From contig SVGM01000004.1 in the NCBI GenBank assembly GCA_015056365.1, positions 117,783-181,782 of the forward strand: a stretch of 64,000 nucleotides of DNA. The letters are read 5' to 3'. Within the stretch, counting starts at the first letter, position 1. Each line of letters opens with the position of its first letter. This DNA is from Clostridiales bacterium. Its GTDB lineage: Bacteria; Bacillota; Clostridia; Christensenellales; Aristaeellaceae. Position numbers and translations under genes: made by a program. This document shows, piece after piece, positions 7,878 through 16,556 of this stretch. Below the pieces are notes generated by a model. That model was not told the origin of the DNA. It made no database searches and was given only the letters and a program-made list of their open reading frames with translations.

Positions 7878-9530
7878 TTACTCCACAGAAATGAGATAGT
7901 AGTAGAGAGGCTGACCGCCCATCTGCATTTCAACGTCACACTCGTCATACAGCTCAGCCAGTTCGTCCGTCAGGTGCTGAGCGTCGGCTTCCGCCACATC
8001 CTTGCCGTAGTAAACGGTGATCAACTCGTCATCATCGGTGATGATTTCCTTCATCAGGTCACGGGTAACGTCATGGATGCTATTGCCGACGGTGTGAATC
8101 TTGCCATTGTAAAGGCCGATGATGTCGCCTTCCTTGATGTGCAGATCTTCGTACTCGGTATCGCGCACTGCGTAGGTGACGGTACCGGTGCGCACACGCT
8201 GAGCGGCTTCTTCCATGCGGGCAGCATTCTCTTCGGCGGTGCTGTCTGCCTGGAAAGCGATCGCAGCGGCGATGCCCATGGCTACGTTCTTGGTGGGAAT
8301 AACGATGACCTGCTTATCCTCGCACAGCTGAGCAGCCTGCTGGGCAGCCAGGATCACGTTGCCGTTGTTGGGCAGAACGAAAACCGTCTTGGCATGCGCG
8401 TGGTTTACAGCTTCAGACAGATCCTCAATGCTGGGGTTCATGGTCTGGCCGCCTTCCACCACATAGTCCACCGTCAGGTCAGTGAAGATATGGTTGAAAC
8501 CGTCGCCCAGGGACACGGCAACCATGCCGTACTCCTTGAGGGGCTTGTTTTCTTCTTCCTGCTTCTTCTGCTCTTCCTGCTTCTCGCGGCGCTGCTGCAC
8601 CATGTTCTCGATCTTCAGGTTGACCAGTTCACCCAGGCTCAGACCGTATTCCAGCGCTTTGCCGGGCTCGTTGGTGTGAACATGAACCTTCACAAAGCTC
8701 AGGTCGCCCACCACCAGCACACAGTCGCCGATTCGGTTCAGACGGCGGCGGAAGGAGTCGATATCCTCTTCCAAGCTGTCGGGATAGAGATTCTGGATGC
8801 AGAATTCGGTGCAATAGGCGTACTTGATCTCGCCCAGCGCCTCGTGATCGTCCTCAAAGCTGGCTTCGCCGTCGCCGGAGAAGTCCATCTTTTCGGTGGG
8901 GATCTCTTCGCCGCGCAGGCAGGCAGCATAGCCCATATAGATCAGCAGCAGGCCGCGGCCACCGGCGTCCACAACGCCAGCCTGGGTCAGGGCGGGAAGC
9001 ATCTGCTGGGTCTTCTTGAGGATGCTGTCGCCGGTGGTGAGGATGTTGCGGAAAAGCGCATCATAATCATCCGGCGTACGCTCGGCCTGCTTCACCGCTT
9101 CCTCGGCGATTACGCGGGCAACCGTCAGAATGGTGCCTTCCTTGGGCTTCATAACGGCCTTATAGGCGGTTTCGGCGCCCTTTTTCAAGGCAGCGGCAAA
9201 CTGGGGCGGAGTGATGCGATCCACACCGTCCAGCGCACGGCTGAAGCCGCGGAACAGCTGGGAAGTGATAACGCCGCTATTACCGCGGGCGCCTTTCAGC
9301 GCACCCTTAGCCACGGCAGCAGCCGCTTCACCAGCACTCAGGTATTCCTTCTGATTCACCTCTTTGGTGGCAGAAGACATGGTCAAGCTCATATTGGTAC
9401 CCGTATCACCATCCGGCACGGGGAAAACATTCAGGGCATCAACCGCTTCACGGTTCTTTTCCAGCAGCGTAGCGCCGGCGATGACCATATCGCGCAGCAG
9501 CACGCCATCGATCGTTTTGGCTTGAATCAA
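7878..9530 (-). CDS. fakA: DAK2 domain fatty acid kinase-type protein (YloV/FakA)
   Basis: A 550-residue homologue of FakA/YloV, which phosphorylates fatty acids bound to DegV-type carrier proteins (FakB) so they can enter phospholipid synthesis. The N-terminal DAK2 domain shows the ATP-Mg binding Asp cluster PDGDTGTNMSLT about residue 36 and ARGNSGVITSQ about residue 80. The C-terminal half (about 310-550) is the DegV-like domain typical of the family. The start is TTG, with GGGAGG eight bases upstream and no better in-frame ATG. It follows the Asp23-like gene by 27 bases and precedes recG by two. No FakB gene is in the window. Confidence 0.9.
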   Translation of the reverse strand: MIQAKTIDGVLLRDMVIAGATLLEKNREAVDALNVFPVPDGDTGTNMSLTMSSATKEVNQKEYLSAGEAAAAVAKGALKGARGNSGVITSQLFRGFSRALDGVDRITPPQFAAALKKGAETAYKAVMKPKEGTILTVARVIAEEAVKQAERTPDDYDALFRNILTTGDSILKKTQQMLPALTQAGVVDAGGRGLLLIYMGYAACLRGEEIPTEKMDFSGDGEASFEDDHEALGEIKYAYCTEFCIQNLYPDSLEEDIDSFRRRLNRIGDCVLVVGDLSFVKVHVHTNEPGKALEYGLSLGELVNLKIENMVQQRREKQEEQKKQEEENKPLKEYGMVAVSLGDGFNHIFTDLTVDYVVEGGQTMNPSIEDLSEAVNHAHAKTVFVLPNNGNVILAAQQAAQLCEDKQVIVIPTKNVAMGIAAAIAFQADSTAEENAARMEEAAQRVRTGTVTYAVRDTEYEDLHIKEGDIIGLYNGKIHTVGNSIHDVTRDLMKEIITDDDELITVYYGKDVAEADAQHLTDELAELYDECDVEMQMGGQPLYYYLISVE

Positions 9531-9557
9531 GGTTCTTCCTCCCGATACGTTCGTATT

Positions 9558-9908
9558 TTAGACGCGGACGCCTTCAACAGAGATATTGACGCGGCGCACC
9601 TTCACGCCAGTCATGCTTTCCAGCTTGTAGCGAACCGTGTCAACGATGGTCTTGCATACTTCAGCGATGGAAATGCCGTATTCCACAATAATGAACAGAT
9701 CTACATCCAGCATATCATCAACCATTCTCAGCTGGATTCCCTTGGAGAGATTCTCCCTTCCAAGCCACTGTACAAGGCCGTCCTTTGCCCGCTTGGAAGA
9801 CATGGCTACAATGCCGTAGCACTCCAGCGCGGCGTAGCCGACCACTTTAAGCATTACATCCTCGGTGATATAGATCGTGCCTATATCGTTCCTGATCTTG
9901 CATTCCAT
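9558..9908 (-). CDS. Asp23/Gls24 family protein (YloU-like)
   Basis: A 116-residue Asp23/Gls24-type protein. The family is linked to envelope stress and, in Staphylococcus, lies at the membrane. The domain fills the whole chain: GTIYITEDVMLKVVGYAALE at the start, GIQLRMVDDMLDVDLFIIVEYG in the middle, and SMTGVKVRRVNISVEGVRV at the end. There is no transmembrane segment. It is the first gene of the run continuing into fakA, recG and trmL, an arrangement matching yloU-yloV in B. subtilis. The pairing with fakA may reflect a role in membrane lipid balance, but that is inference. Confidence 0.92.
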   Translation of the reverse strand: MECKIRNDIGTIYITEDVMLKVVGYAALECYGIVAMSSKRAKDGLVQWLGRENLSKGIQLRMVDDMLDVDLFIIVEYGISIAEVCKTIVDTVRYKLESMTGVKVRRVNISVEGVRV

Positions 9909-9983
9909 AGATTATAGCCTCCTTGCCGGCGGAATGCCGCCCACAATGCCTTCACGCACTTTCGCGCATGACAGGTCATGGTA

Positions 9984-10012
9984 ATTATACATGATTGCGC
10001 CCGGTTTCGCAA
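9984..10012 (-). promoter_or_regulatory. Probable promoter of the asp23-fakA-recG-trmL run
   Basis: On the minus strand TTGCGA, a 17-base spacer and TATAAT, about 75 bases before the first gene. Confidence 0.55.
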
Positions 10013-10114
10013 CTGCTTTCCTCAAGAGAAATTCAAACAGAAATATTATGTTACGTACTTGTTACGATATGCTATTATTTTACAGAAAATTTTAACTTAT
10101 TTTCGCCAACAATG

Positions 10115-10142
10115 TTTACAAAACCGCAATGCGTGATATAAT
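10115..10142 (+). promoter_or_regulatory. Promoter of the 589-residue membrane protein gene
   Basis: TTTACA (10115-10120), a 16-base spacer and TATAAT (10137-10142), 65 bases before the start codon at 10207, in an AT-rich divergent intergenic region shared with the asp23-like gene. Confidence 0.65.
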
Positions 10143-10206
10143 AAGGATGGCGTTTTACGCGCCGTTTTTTCAAGATCAGCCCGATGCTTACGCAAGGAGA
10201 TGCAGC

Positions 10207-11976
10207 ATGAACTCCAACCGTACCAGATACGCCTCCACACCCACTTACGGAATGCAGAAACGTGGATTCCTCAAAAAAAGTCCCGCACCGGCACCAAAAG
10301 AAATGCCGGATTTTTCTGTTGCTCCTGAGAATCCGAATGCAGAGCAGCAAGCCATTTTTTCCATGATGCAGTCTACACCTGCATCACCCTTCCCCGCCTC
10401 TCCGTTTGGACAGCAGGCTTCTCCTTTTGGCATGTTTTCCCAGACCGCTCCTTCTGCCATAACCCCCATGCAGCAGAATCCAAACGGCATGATGGGATAT
10501 CCCAATATGGGTTTTGGAATGCAGAGCAGCCCGTTTCCCGTGCAAAATCAGGCAACGTCTCCCTTTCCCCTGCCAGGTTCTCCGCAGATGCCTGTGAACC
10601 TGCCTCCTCTGGGAAATCAGCAAATGCCTGCGCAGAGCGGCGCCTTTTCTCCCCGCAGTCAGGGCTTTGTACCGCCTCAGAATCAACCTGCTCAGGGCAC
10701 GCAGCCATCTCCTTTCGGAGCGCCTGCGATGAACCCGGGAATGCCGCCGAGCATGCCCGGCTCCCCAACCGTACAAACAGCAGGATTCGGAGCCGATCCC
10801 AAAGGCGTTCCTATGATGGGCGCCGGAATGCAGCCTCCCCAGATGGGCTTCCAGCCCGAATTTATTCCCCCGTCCGGAAATCAGCCCCCTTTCAACTCCG
10901 GCGATTTCGCCAATCCTTTCTATGCGGCGAACGGGGCTGCCCAACCCAAAAAGGCAGATCCGGATCTTTGGTGGAAGTTGTTTCTGTTTGTCGTTCTCCC
11001 GGCGCTTTTCGCCGCATGCCTGTTCGTTCCCGCCAGCCTGAACGTACTGCGCTATGTGTTCATCGGCCTGTGCGTGGCCGGCGTCGGGCTGCTGTGGTAT
11101 CGCCAGTTGCTTTCCTCTACGCCTCGTATCGCGCTGACCGCAGGCTATGTGATCGCTTGTGTCATCGTCCTGGGGCTGGTGATGCAGGGTGGAACCAGAG
11201 ACCTTCAGCAACCCGGAACCGAGGTCATGAGCGGCTCTTTACAGGGCAATGTTGAGCAGACGCAAAACGCTCAGGGCGCTGCTGCCATGCTTCCCGAGGA
11301 AAGTACAACACCCGAACCCGAACCCACGCCCACGGTCGCGCCTATATCTGACGCCGAGATCCGTCTCAATGCATTCATGACCAACTGGGCAGGCGGCCGC
11401 GTTGAAGACATGGTGCGTCTGGTGCAGCCCAGCTGGGCAAGCGCGCAAGATAATCCCTCTAACCGTCTGTTCGTTCTGCTGAGCAACCGTACGCCGCTGG
11501 AATTCACCATCGAAGAGATCTCCGGCAGCGATAACGATACCAGCCGCACGGTGACCATGACCGCCAACATCTACAAAAATAATGGCAAAGATCCTTCCCT
11601 GTACCGCTTCATGGTGCTGATGGTGAAGGAAGGCGGCGAATGGTATGTGGATCCCAACTCCATTGCCACAAATGATGAAATCGCTACCACGGAAGACAGT
11701 ACTGTGGTAAACGATTCCAAGAGCACCGGTGCAGAAAACTGGACCATCGCCCCGCGCCAGACCGTCAGCCCCGCACCTCCCGGCAGCACCACTCTCTATT
11801 TCAATCCTGACGGCGGCAACTACTACCACATGGATCAGTACTGCCCCAGCATCAAGGAAGAATACCTGCCGCTGACCGGCAGCTTCGCATATTCTGAACT
11901 CGGCGGTCAAAACCTGCTGCCCTGCCTCCGATGCGGCGCACCGACCCAGACACTGCCCCCTGACAGCGGGATGTAA
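10207..11976 (+). CDS. Large membrane protein with Met/Pro-rich N-terminus and Cys-containing C-terminal domain
   Basis: A 589-residue protein with an uncommon build. Residues about 1-270 are low-complexity, rich in Pro, Met, Gly, Gln and Phe (ASPFPASPFGQQASPFG and similar), and probably disordered. Residues about 280-355 hold three hydrophobic segments (LFLFVVLPALFAACLFV; VFIGLCVAGVGLLWY; LTAGYVIACVIVLGLVM). A Thr/Pro/Glu linker leads to a domain (about 405-520) reminiscent of NTF2-like DUF4878 folds. The last 50 residues carry YYHMDQYCPS and LLPCLRCG, a spacing like small metal-binding Ada-type tails. The start at 10207 has AAGGAG seven bases upstream. The function is unknown; a surface or envelope role is likely. 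ybaK follows 29 bases later. Confidence 0.85.
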   Translation: MNSNRTRYASTPTYGMQKRGFLKKSPAPAPKEMPDFSVAPENPNAEQQAIFSMMQSTPASPFPASPFGQQASPFGMFSQTAPSAITPMQQNPNGMMGYPNMGFGMQSSPFPVQNQATSPFPLPGSPQMPVNLPPLGNQQMPAQSGAFSPRSQGFVPPQNQPAQGTQPSPFGAPAMNPGMPPSMPGSPTVQTAGFGADPKGVPMMGAGMQPPQMGFQPEFIPPSGNQPPFNSGDFANPFYAANGAAQPKKADPDLWWKLFLFVVLPALFAACLFVPASLNVLRYVFIGLCVAGVGLLWYRQLLSSTPRIALTAGYVIACVIVLGLVMQGGTRDLQQPGTEVMSGSLQGNVEQTQNAQGAAAMLPEESTTPEPEPTPTVAPISDAEIRLNAFMTNWAGGRVEDMVRLVQPSWASAQDNPSNRLFVLLSNRTPLEFTIEEISGSDNDTSRTVTMTANIYKNNGKDPSLYRFMVLMVKEGGEWYVDPNSIATNDEIATTEDSTVVNDSKSTGAENWTIAPRQTVSPAPPGSTTLYFNPDGGNYYHMDQYCPSIKEEYLPLTGSFAYSELGGQNLLPCLRCGAPTQTLPPDSGM

Positions 11977-12005
11977 TCAACGCTTTTGCGAAAGAAGTTT
12001 TACAT

Positions 12006-12479
12006 TTGGAACAGAAAACCAATGTGATGCGCCTCCTGGACGGGGCGCATCTTCCCTATCAGGTACATTTCTACAATGCGCCCGACGGCGCCCTCAGCGG
12101 CGTGGAGGTTGCGCAACAGCTTTCTCAGGATCCGGATCATGTCTTCAAGACGCTGGTGACCATCGGCGCTTCCGGAAAGCATTACGTATTCATGATTCCC
12201 GTCGCAGAGGAGCTTTCGCTGAAAAAAGCCGCGTCAGCAGCAGGCGAAAAGAGCATTGTAATGCTCAAAAGCAAGGACCTGCTCCCTCTCACCGGGTATG
12301 TTCACGGCGGCTGTTCCCCCATCGGCATGAAAAAGTCCTTCCCAACCTTTGTGGATGAAACCGCACAGTTGTTCGATACTATCCTGTTCAGCGGCGGTAA
12401 GATCGGCACCCAGGTAGAAATGTCGCCTGAGGCGCTTGCGGAGATCGTTTCTTATCGCATGGCGGATCTGGTTATGTAG
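12006..12479 (+). CDS. ybaK: YbaK/EbsC family Cys-tRNA(Pro) deacylase-like protein
   Basis: A 157-residue single-domain editing protein that hydrolyses Cys mischarged onto tRNA-Pro. Family features visible: VFKTLVTIGASGKHYVFMIPV (the conserved Lys in FKT), ELSLKKAASA, and the closing GYVHGGCSPIGMKKSFPTFVD segment that lines the pocket. Length is normal. The frame opens with TTG at 12006 with a weak AAAGAAG site; the first ATG is at 12027 and would remove seven residues, so the start is uncertain. It probably shares the transcript of the large membrane protein gene just upstream and is followed by a terminator. Confidence 0.9.
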   Translation: MEQKTNVMRLLDGAHLPYQVHFYNAPDGALSGVEVAQQLSQDPDHVFKTLVTIGASGKHYVFMIPVAEELSLKKAASAAGEKSIVMLKSKDLLPLTGYVHGGCSPIGMKKSFPTFVDETAQLFDTILFSGGKIGTQVEMSPEALAEIVSYRMADLVM

Positions 12480-12555
12480 AATTCAGCAGAGGACGGCATA
12501 GCTGAACCCTGGCAAACAAATCGTCATGTGCGCAGACACACCGACGAGCAACTGC

Positions 12556-12592
12556 AAACGCCTGTGCTTTACTCAAAAGCGCAGGCGTTTTT
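12556..12592 (+). terminator. Rho-independent terminator of the ybaK transcript
   Basis: AAACGCCTG arm pairs with CAGGCGTTT, with further pairing (GCTTT/AAAGC) inside, ending in GTTTTT. Confidence 0.8.
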
Positions 12593-12639
12593 CCAAACAA
12601 AAAACTGCCCGCAGTAACTGCAGGCAGTTTTTTGTTTGG
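12593..12639 (-). terminator. Terminator of the rplJ-rplL operon
   Basis: Seventeen-base perfectly complementary arms (CCAAACAAAAAACTGCC and its complement) around a 13-base loop. The GC-rich inner part followed by a T-run in either direction makes it bidirectional; it lies five bases past the rplL stop. Confidence 0.85.
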
Positions 12640-12644
12640 AAAGC

Positions 12645-13019
12645 TTACTTGATTTCGACGGTAGCGCCGACTTCGGCCAGCTTTTCCTTGATCTTTTCGC
12701 ATTCTTCCTTGGAAGCAGCTTCCTTGATGGTCTTGGGAGCGGATTCCACGAAGTCCTTGGCTTCCTTCAGGCCCAGACCGGTCAGCTCGCGGATAACCTT
12801 GATGACCTTGATCTTCTCGGCGCCAGCATCCTTCAGGATGGCGTCGAACTCGGTCTTCTCTTCTTCAGCAGCAGCAGCGCCAGCGCCAGCAGCACCGGGG
12901 ACAGCAACAACAGCAGCAGCGGCGGAAACGCCAAAGTGCTCTTCCAGGGCCTTAACCAGATCGTTCAGCTCAAGAACGGTCATCTTCTCAATCATCTCAA
13001 TGATTTCAGCGTGAGTCAT
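12645..13019 (-). CDS. rplL: Large ribosomal subunit protein bL12 (L7/L12)
   Basis: A 124-residue stalk protein that recruits translation factors such as EF-Tu and EF-G to the ribosome. The N-terminal dimerisation domain ([19 protein letters not shown]), the Ala/Pro/Gly hinge (about 35-55) and the conserved C-terminal factor-binding domain ([29 protein letters not shown]) are all present. I chose ATG 13019, eight bases after GGAGG, rather than the ATG at 13034. It follows rplJ on the minus strand, as in nearly all bacteria. Confidence 0.99.
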   Translation of the reverse strand: MTHAEIIEMIEKMTVLELNDLVKALEEHFGVSAAAAVVAVPGAAGAGAAAAEEEKTEFDAILKDAGAEKIKVIKVIRELTGLGLKEAKDFVESAPKTIKEAASKEECEKIKEKLAEVGATVEIK

Positions 13020-13078
13020 GATAATAGCCTCCATTCAAATTACATATTTCAGGACAGGTTTGGAAATGAAGCTAACGA

Positions 13079-13597
13079 TTAAGCTTCGGGAGCGGCAGCT
13101 TCGGTATCCTTCTTCGCGATAGCGTCCAGGACACGAACGAAACCAGCGATGCTGCTCTGCAGGCTGCCAAGCAGGCGGGCCAGAAGCACTTCGCGGCTGG
13201 GCACGTTGGCCAGCTCCTTGATCTTGGCTTCGTCCATCAGCTCGGTGCCGAGCAGACCAGCCTTGATCTCGATGGGGCAATCGTTCTTCTTCTTGGTGAT
13301 GAAGTCGCTGATGATCTTAGCGGGGCTGACAGGATCGCTCATGCCAAAGGCAAAAGCGGAGGGGCCGTTGAGGACGTCATCCAGACCTTCGATGTTCAGC
13401 TCGTTCAGAGCGCGACGGACGAGAGTGTTCTTCAGAACCACATATTCCACGCCGTTGGCACGGAACTGGGCGCGCAGGGCGGTGGCGTCTTCCACGGTCA
13501 GGCCGCTGTACTTAACGATGACGACGCTCTGGGCATCCTGGAACTTCTTGACGATGTCGCTGACGACTTGCTTCTTGATCTCAAGATTCTTGCTCAT
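13079..13597 (-). CDS. rplJ: Large ribosomal subunit protein uL10
   Basis: A 172-residue base of the ribosomal stalk, binding 23S rRNA with its N-terminal domain and L7/L12 dimers with its C-terminal helix. Visible are the start KNLEIKKQVVSDIVKKFQDAQ, the RNA-binding core YSGLTVEDATALRAQFR and VVLKNTLVRRAL, and a C-terminal helical tail IAGFVRVLDAIAKK. ATG 13597 has GGAGGTG at normal spacing; the longer frame is leader RNA. In this family L10-L12 represses its own mRNA by binding the leader, which is present directly upstream. Confidence 0.98.
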   Translation of the reverse strand: MSKNLEIKKQVVSDIVKKFQDAQSVVIVKYSGLTVEDATALRAQFRANGVEYVVLKNTLVRRALNELNIEGLDDVLNGPSAFAFGMSDPVSPAKIISDFITKKKNDCPIEIKAGLLGTELMDEAKIKELANVPSREVLLARLLGSLQSSIAGFVRVLDAIAKKDTEAAAPEA

Positions 13598-13604
13598 GGG
13601 GGTG

Positions 13605-13765
13605 CACCTCCTTCTTCGAAATCTGTACGATTCCAAAAAGAAAACCCTTGCAGGCGCAAGGGCGAACATGTCGCAAGGGGATTTCTCCCGCCTTACACCT
13701 CGGCGGGGGAACTTCGTTCATTAGCACGCCTTTCGGCGCAACCCGCTGTCTTCGGCATAGGTTTC
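13605..13765 (-). ncRNA. L10 leader (ribosomal protein autoregulatory RNA)
   Basis: Between the promoter and rplJ, the minus strand carries CCGAAGACAGCGGGT (about 13740-13755) and later CCGCCGAGGT, the conserved kink-turn and helix sequences of the Bacillota L10 leader that binds L10(L12)4. A following GC-rich stem (cccttgc... gcaaggg) with a downstream T-run could act as the regulatory hairpin just before the rplJ ribosome site. Ends are approximate. Confidence 0.85.
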
Positions 13766-13781
13766 CAAAGAATCGATCAAT

Positions 13782-13809
13782 ATAATAACACAACTCATCA
13801 AAATGTCAA
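13782..13809 (-). promoter_or_regulatory. Promoter of rplJ-rplL
   Basis: On the minus strand a consensus TTGACA, a 16-base spacer and TATTAT, just upstream of the L10 leader. Confidence 0.75.
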
Positions 13810-13927
13810 GGGGTTTTTGCGTCTTTTTCTAAACTTTTGACACATTTCCAAGAAAACAATTGGCAGCGTATTTTCTTCTCGTCAGGTCAAAATAGCGGTG
13901 TACCCACGTAAGGAGGTGAACAAAGCG

Positions 13928-14164
13928 ATGAGTTCTCAGAACAACCATCAGGTGACCGTACCTGAGGCTAAGCAGGCGCTGAACAACATGAAATTCGAGA
14001 TCGCCCGTGAACTTGGTATCAATCTCAAGCAGGGCGACAACGGCGACCTGAGCGCCCGTGAAAACGGCTATGTGGGCGGCTACATGGTCAAGCGACTGAT
14101 CCAGCAGGCCGAGCAGCAGATGGCCGGCCAGATGGGCAATACGTCCAACTACACCGGTCAATAA
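13928..14164 (+). CDS. Alpha/beta-type small acid-soluble spore protein (first copy)
   Basis: A 78-residue DNA-coating spore protein. In the spore core these proteins bind the chromosome, hold it in an A-like form and protect it from damage; they are then degraded by the GPR protease at germination. Visible are the start-proximal VPEAKQALNNMKFEIARELGI, which includes the GPR cleavage context (KFEIA), and the second conserved block GGYMVKRLIQQAE. GGAGGTG precedes ATG 13928. It is followed 23 bases later by a close paralogue. The gene should be expressed only in the forespore; an imperfect sigma-G-like pair (GCGTA, 17 bases, CAAAATA) lies upstream. Confidence 0.97.
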   Translation: MSSQNNHQVTVPEAKQALNNMKFEIARELGINLKQGDNGDLSARENGYVGGYMVKRLIQQAEQQMAGQMGNTSNYTGQ

Positions 14165-14187
14165 ATGAAGTAAAGGAGAAATGTATT

Positions 14188-14412
14188 ATGTATCAGAATC
14201 AGAACAGCTCTTCCAACAATTCCACCATGGTTCCCGAAGCCAAGCAGGCGCTGAACAACATGAAGTTCGAGATTGCCAACGAACTGGGTATCAACCTCAA
14301 GCAGGGCTATAACGGCGACATGCCCAGCCGTCAGGCTGGCTATATCGGCGGCTATATGGTCAAGCGCCTGATCGAACAGGCAGAGCGTGCCATGAGCAAC
14401 CAGCAGAAGTAA
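14188..14412 (+). CDS. Alpha/beta-type small acid-soluble spore protein (second copy)
   Basis: A 74-residue paralogue of the preceding gene, with the same two blocks: VPEAKQALNNMKFEIANELGI and GGYMVKRLIEQAERAM. It differs mainly in the N-terminal Asn/Ser stretch (QNQNSSSNNSTM) and the C-terminal end. AAAGGAG precedes the ATG. The close spacing to the first copy and the strong terminator just after mean one two-gene transcript, probably the product of a local duplication. Confidence 0.97.
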   Translation: MYQNQNSSSNNSTMVPEAKQALNNMKFEIANELGINLKQGYNGDMPSRQAGYIGGYMVKRLIEQAERAMSNQQK

Positions 14413-14454
14413 ACGGCCGGCAGACCAAAAATGGTCGACGAACCGTACCGTTCA

Positions 14455-14487
14455 GACCGTTGACCAAGCAAGTCAACGGTCTTTTTT
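14455..14487 (+). terminator. Rho-independent terminator of the SASP genes
   Basis: GACCGTTGAC / GTCAACGGTC perfect ten-base arms, seven-base loop, then TTTTTT. Confidence 0.92.
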
Positions 14488-14506
14488 GCGTTACTGTACC
14501 AAGCGA

Positions 14507-14555
14507 AACACCTCCTGACACAGACTTTGCGCTGCATCAGGAGGTGTTTTCTTTA
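14507..14555. terminator. Second hairpin between the SASP genes and pckA
   Basis: Twelve-base perfect arms AACACCTCCTGA / TCAGGAGGTGTT followed on the plus strand by TTCTTT. On the minus strand the tail is weaker (TTTCGCTT), but this is the best candidate for the pckA terminator. Confidence 0.7.
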
Positions 14556-14595
14556 CTGTTTTAGGAAGCCTTCCGCCTGTCAGGCGGACAGCTGA

Positions 14596-16200
14596 TTACA
14601 GCTGGGGACCAGCGGCAACGAGGGACTTGCCTTCGTCATTGCCAGTGTACTTCACAAAGTTCTTGATGAAGCGGCCAGCCAGATCCTTCGCCTTGGTTTC
14701 CCACTCGGAAGCATCAGCGTAGGTGTCGCGCGGATCGAGGATCGCGGGATCAACGCCGGGCAGAGCGGTGGGAACCTCGAGGTTGAACATGGGGATGACC
14801 TTGGTCTCAGCCTTCAGAATATCACCATTGAGGATCGCGTCGATGATGCCGCGGGTATCCTTGATGGTGATGCGCTTGCCGGTGCCGTTCCAGCCGGTGT
14901 TGACCAGATAAGCCTTGGCGCCGTTGGCTTCCATTCTCTTCACGAGCTCCTCGCCGTACTTGGTGGGATGCAGCTCCAGGAAGGCCTGACCAAAGCAAGC
15001 GGAGAAGGTCGGGGTGGGCTCGGTGATGCCGCGCTCGGTACCGGCCAGCTTGGCGGTGAAGCCGGACAGGAAGTAGTACTTCGCCTGTTCGGGGGTCAGG
15101 ATGGAAACGGGCGGGAGAACGCCGAAAGCGTCAGCAGACAGGAAGATGACGTCCTTCGCGGCGGGAGCAGCGGAGACGGGACGAACGATGTTCTTGATGT
15201 GATCGATCGGATAGGAAACGCGGGTGTTCTCGGTCACGCTCTTGTCATCGAAGTCGATCTTGCCGTTTTCGTCGACGGTTACGTTCTCCAGCAGAGCATT
15301 GCGCTTGATGGCGTTGTAAATGTCGGGCTCGGACTCCTTGTCAAGGCCGATGACCTTGGCGTAGCAGCCACCTTCGAAGTTGAACACGCCGTTGTCGTCC
15401 CAGCCGTGCTCGTCATCGCCGATGAGCAGGCGCTTGGGATCGGTGGAAAGGGTGGTCTTGCCGGTGCCGGACAGACCGAAGAACAGAGCGGTGTTTTCGC
15501 CGTTCATATCGGTGTTGGCGGAGCAGTGCATGGAAGCAATACCCTTGAGCGGCAGGTAGTAGTTCATCATGGAGAACATGCCCTTCTTCATCTCGCCGCC
15601 GTACCAGGTGTTCAGGATGACCTGCTCGCGGGAAGTGATGTTGAAGGCAGCCACGGTCTCGGAGTTGAGGCCCAGTTCCTTGTAGTTCTCAACCTTGGCC
15701 TTGGAAGCGTTGTAAACAACGAAATCGGGCTCGAAGGTAGCCAGTTCCTCAGCGGTGGGGGTGATGAACATGTTCTTGACGAAGTGAGCCTGCCAGGCAA
15801 CTTCCATAATGAAGCGGATGGCCATGCGGGTATCCTTGTTGGCGCCGCAGAAAGCATCCACGACGAACAGGCGCTTGCCGGACAGCTGCTTCTTGGCCAA
15901 ATCCTTGACCACGGCCCAGGTATCCTCGGTCATGGGATGGTTGTCATTCTTGAACTCATCGGAGGTCCACCACACGGTGTCCTTGGAGTTCTCGTCCATG
16001 ACGATGTACTTATCCTTGGGGGAACGGCCGGTATAGATACCGGTCATTACGTTGACGGTGTCCAGCTCAGTCAGCTGACCCTTGTCAAAGCCTTCCAGTT
16101 CAGGCTTGGTCTCTTCGGCAAACAACATCTCGAAAGACGGGTTATGCACGATCTCGGTAACGTCGGTGATGCCATACTTATTCAGATTGATCTCAGCCAT
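14596..16200 (-). CDS. pckA: Phosphoenolpyruvate carboxykinase (ATP)
   Basis: A 534-residue ATP-type PEP carboxykinase, converting oxaloacetate and ATP to PEP and CO2 or the reverse in fermenters. Visible are the substrate-binding GRSPKDK about residue 59, the metal-site Lys/His region ([19 protein letters not shown]), the kinase-specific P-loop [12 protein letters not shown] about residue 239 and the LIGDDEHGW motif that follows. Length matches the family. In gut Clostridia it often runs in the carboxylating direction to make ATP on the way to succinate or propionate. It is a single-gene unit; its upstream region holds a palindrome that may be an operator. Confidence 0.98.
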   Translation of the reverse strand: MAEINLNKYGITDVTEIVHNPSFEMLFAEETKPELEGFDKGQLTELDTVNVMTGIYTGRSPKDKYIVMDENSKDTVWWTSDEFKNDNHPMTEDTWAVVKDLAKKQLSGKRLFVVDAFCGANKDTRMAIRFIMEVAWQAHFVKNMFITPTAEELATFEPDFVVYNASKAKVENYKELGLNSETVAAFNITSREQVILNTWYGGEMKKGMFSMMNYYLPLKGIASMHCSANTDMNGENTALFFGLSGTGKTTLSTDPKRLLIGDDEHGWDDNGVFNFEGGCYAKVIGLDKESEPDIYNAIKRNALLENVTVDENGKIDFDDKSVTENTRVSYPIDHIKNIVRPVSAAPAAKDVIFLSADAFGVLPPVSILTPEQAKYYFLSGFTAKLAGTERGITEPTPTFSACFGQAFLELHPTKYGEELVKRMEANGAKAYLVNTGWNGTGKRITIKDTRGIIDAILNGDILKAETKVIPMFNLEVPTALPGVDPAILDPRDTYADASEWETKAKDLAGRFIKNFVKYTGNDEGKSLVAAGPQL

Positions 16201-16556
16201 TGGTATACAACCTCTTTCTATGTTCTCTTAGAGCAACAGAATTGGCTAACCATTACGGTATGGTTATGCGCCGCGTCGGCGAAGCCATATGCCCTCATGG
16301 TACAAATACATGATACACAAGATGACGCATAAAATCAACCATTACAAGAAAGATTGTGCATTTTTTTTGGACATTAGGCGTATCCCTTAAACCATACCAT
16401 TTTCTGTGAAGTCCTTTTTTCAAAAAAGATATCTGCCGCATCATGAATATCTGGTCAACGTTTTGCATGTGCCACACACGGCTGTCTCTTTGTATTTCTT
16501 TCCATCAAAAAATGGCGTATAATGATGGCATGAACATCAATCGGGAGGCGAACATC
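16201..16556. other. Divergent intergenic region pckA / puuD-like gene
   Basis: 356 bases without a gene. It holds the imperfect operator-like palindrome TAACCAT-TACGGT-ATGGTTA (16247-16266), two more AACCAT copies (about 16334 and 16390), and a TATAAT at 16518-16523 that may be the -10 of the plus-strand gene. I see no ORF or recognisable RNA. Confidence 0.6.

Noticed and set aside
7863..9917. A 684-codon open frame on the plus strand opposite fakA and asp23
   Set aside because: It mirrors the codon pattern of the real minus-strand genes, has no ribosome site and no recognisable motifs.
13840..13910. Sigma-G promoter before the SASP genes
   Set aside because: GCGTA-17-CAAAATA is only an imperfect match; mentioned in the gene entry but not strong enough to list separately.
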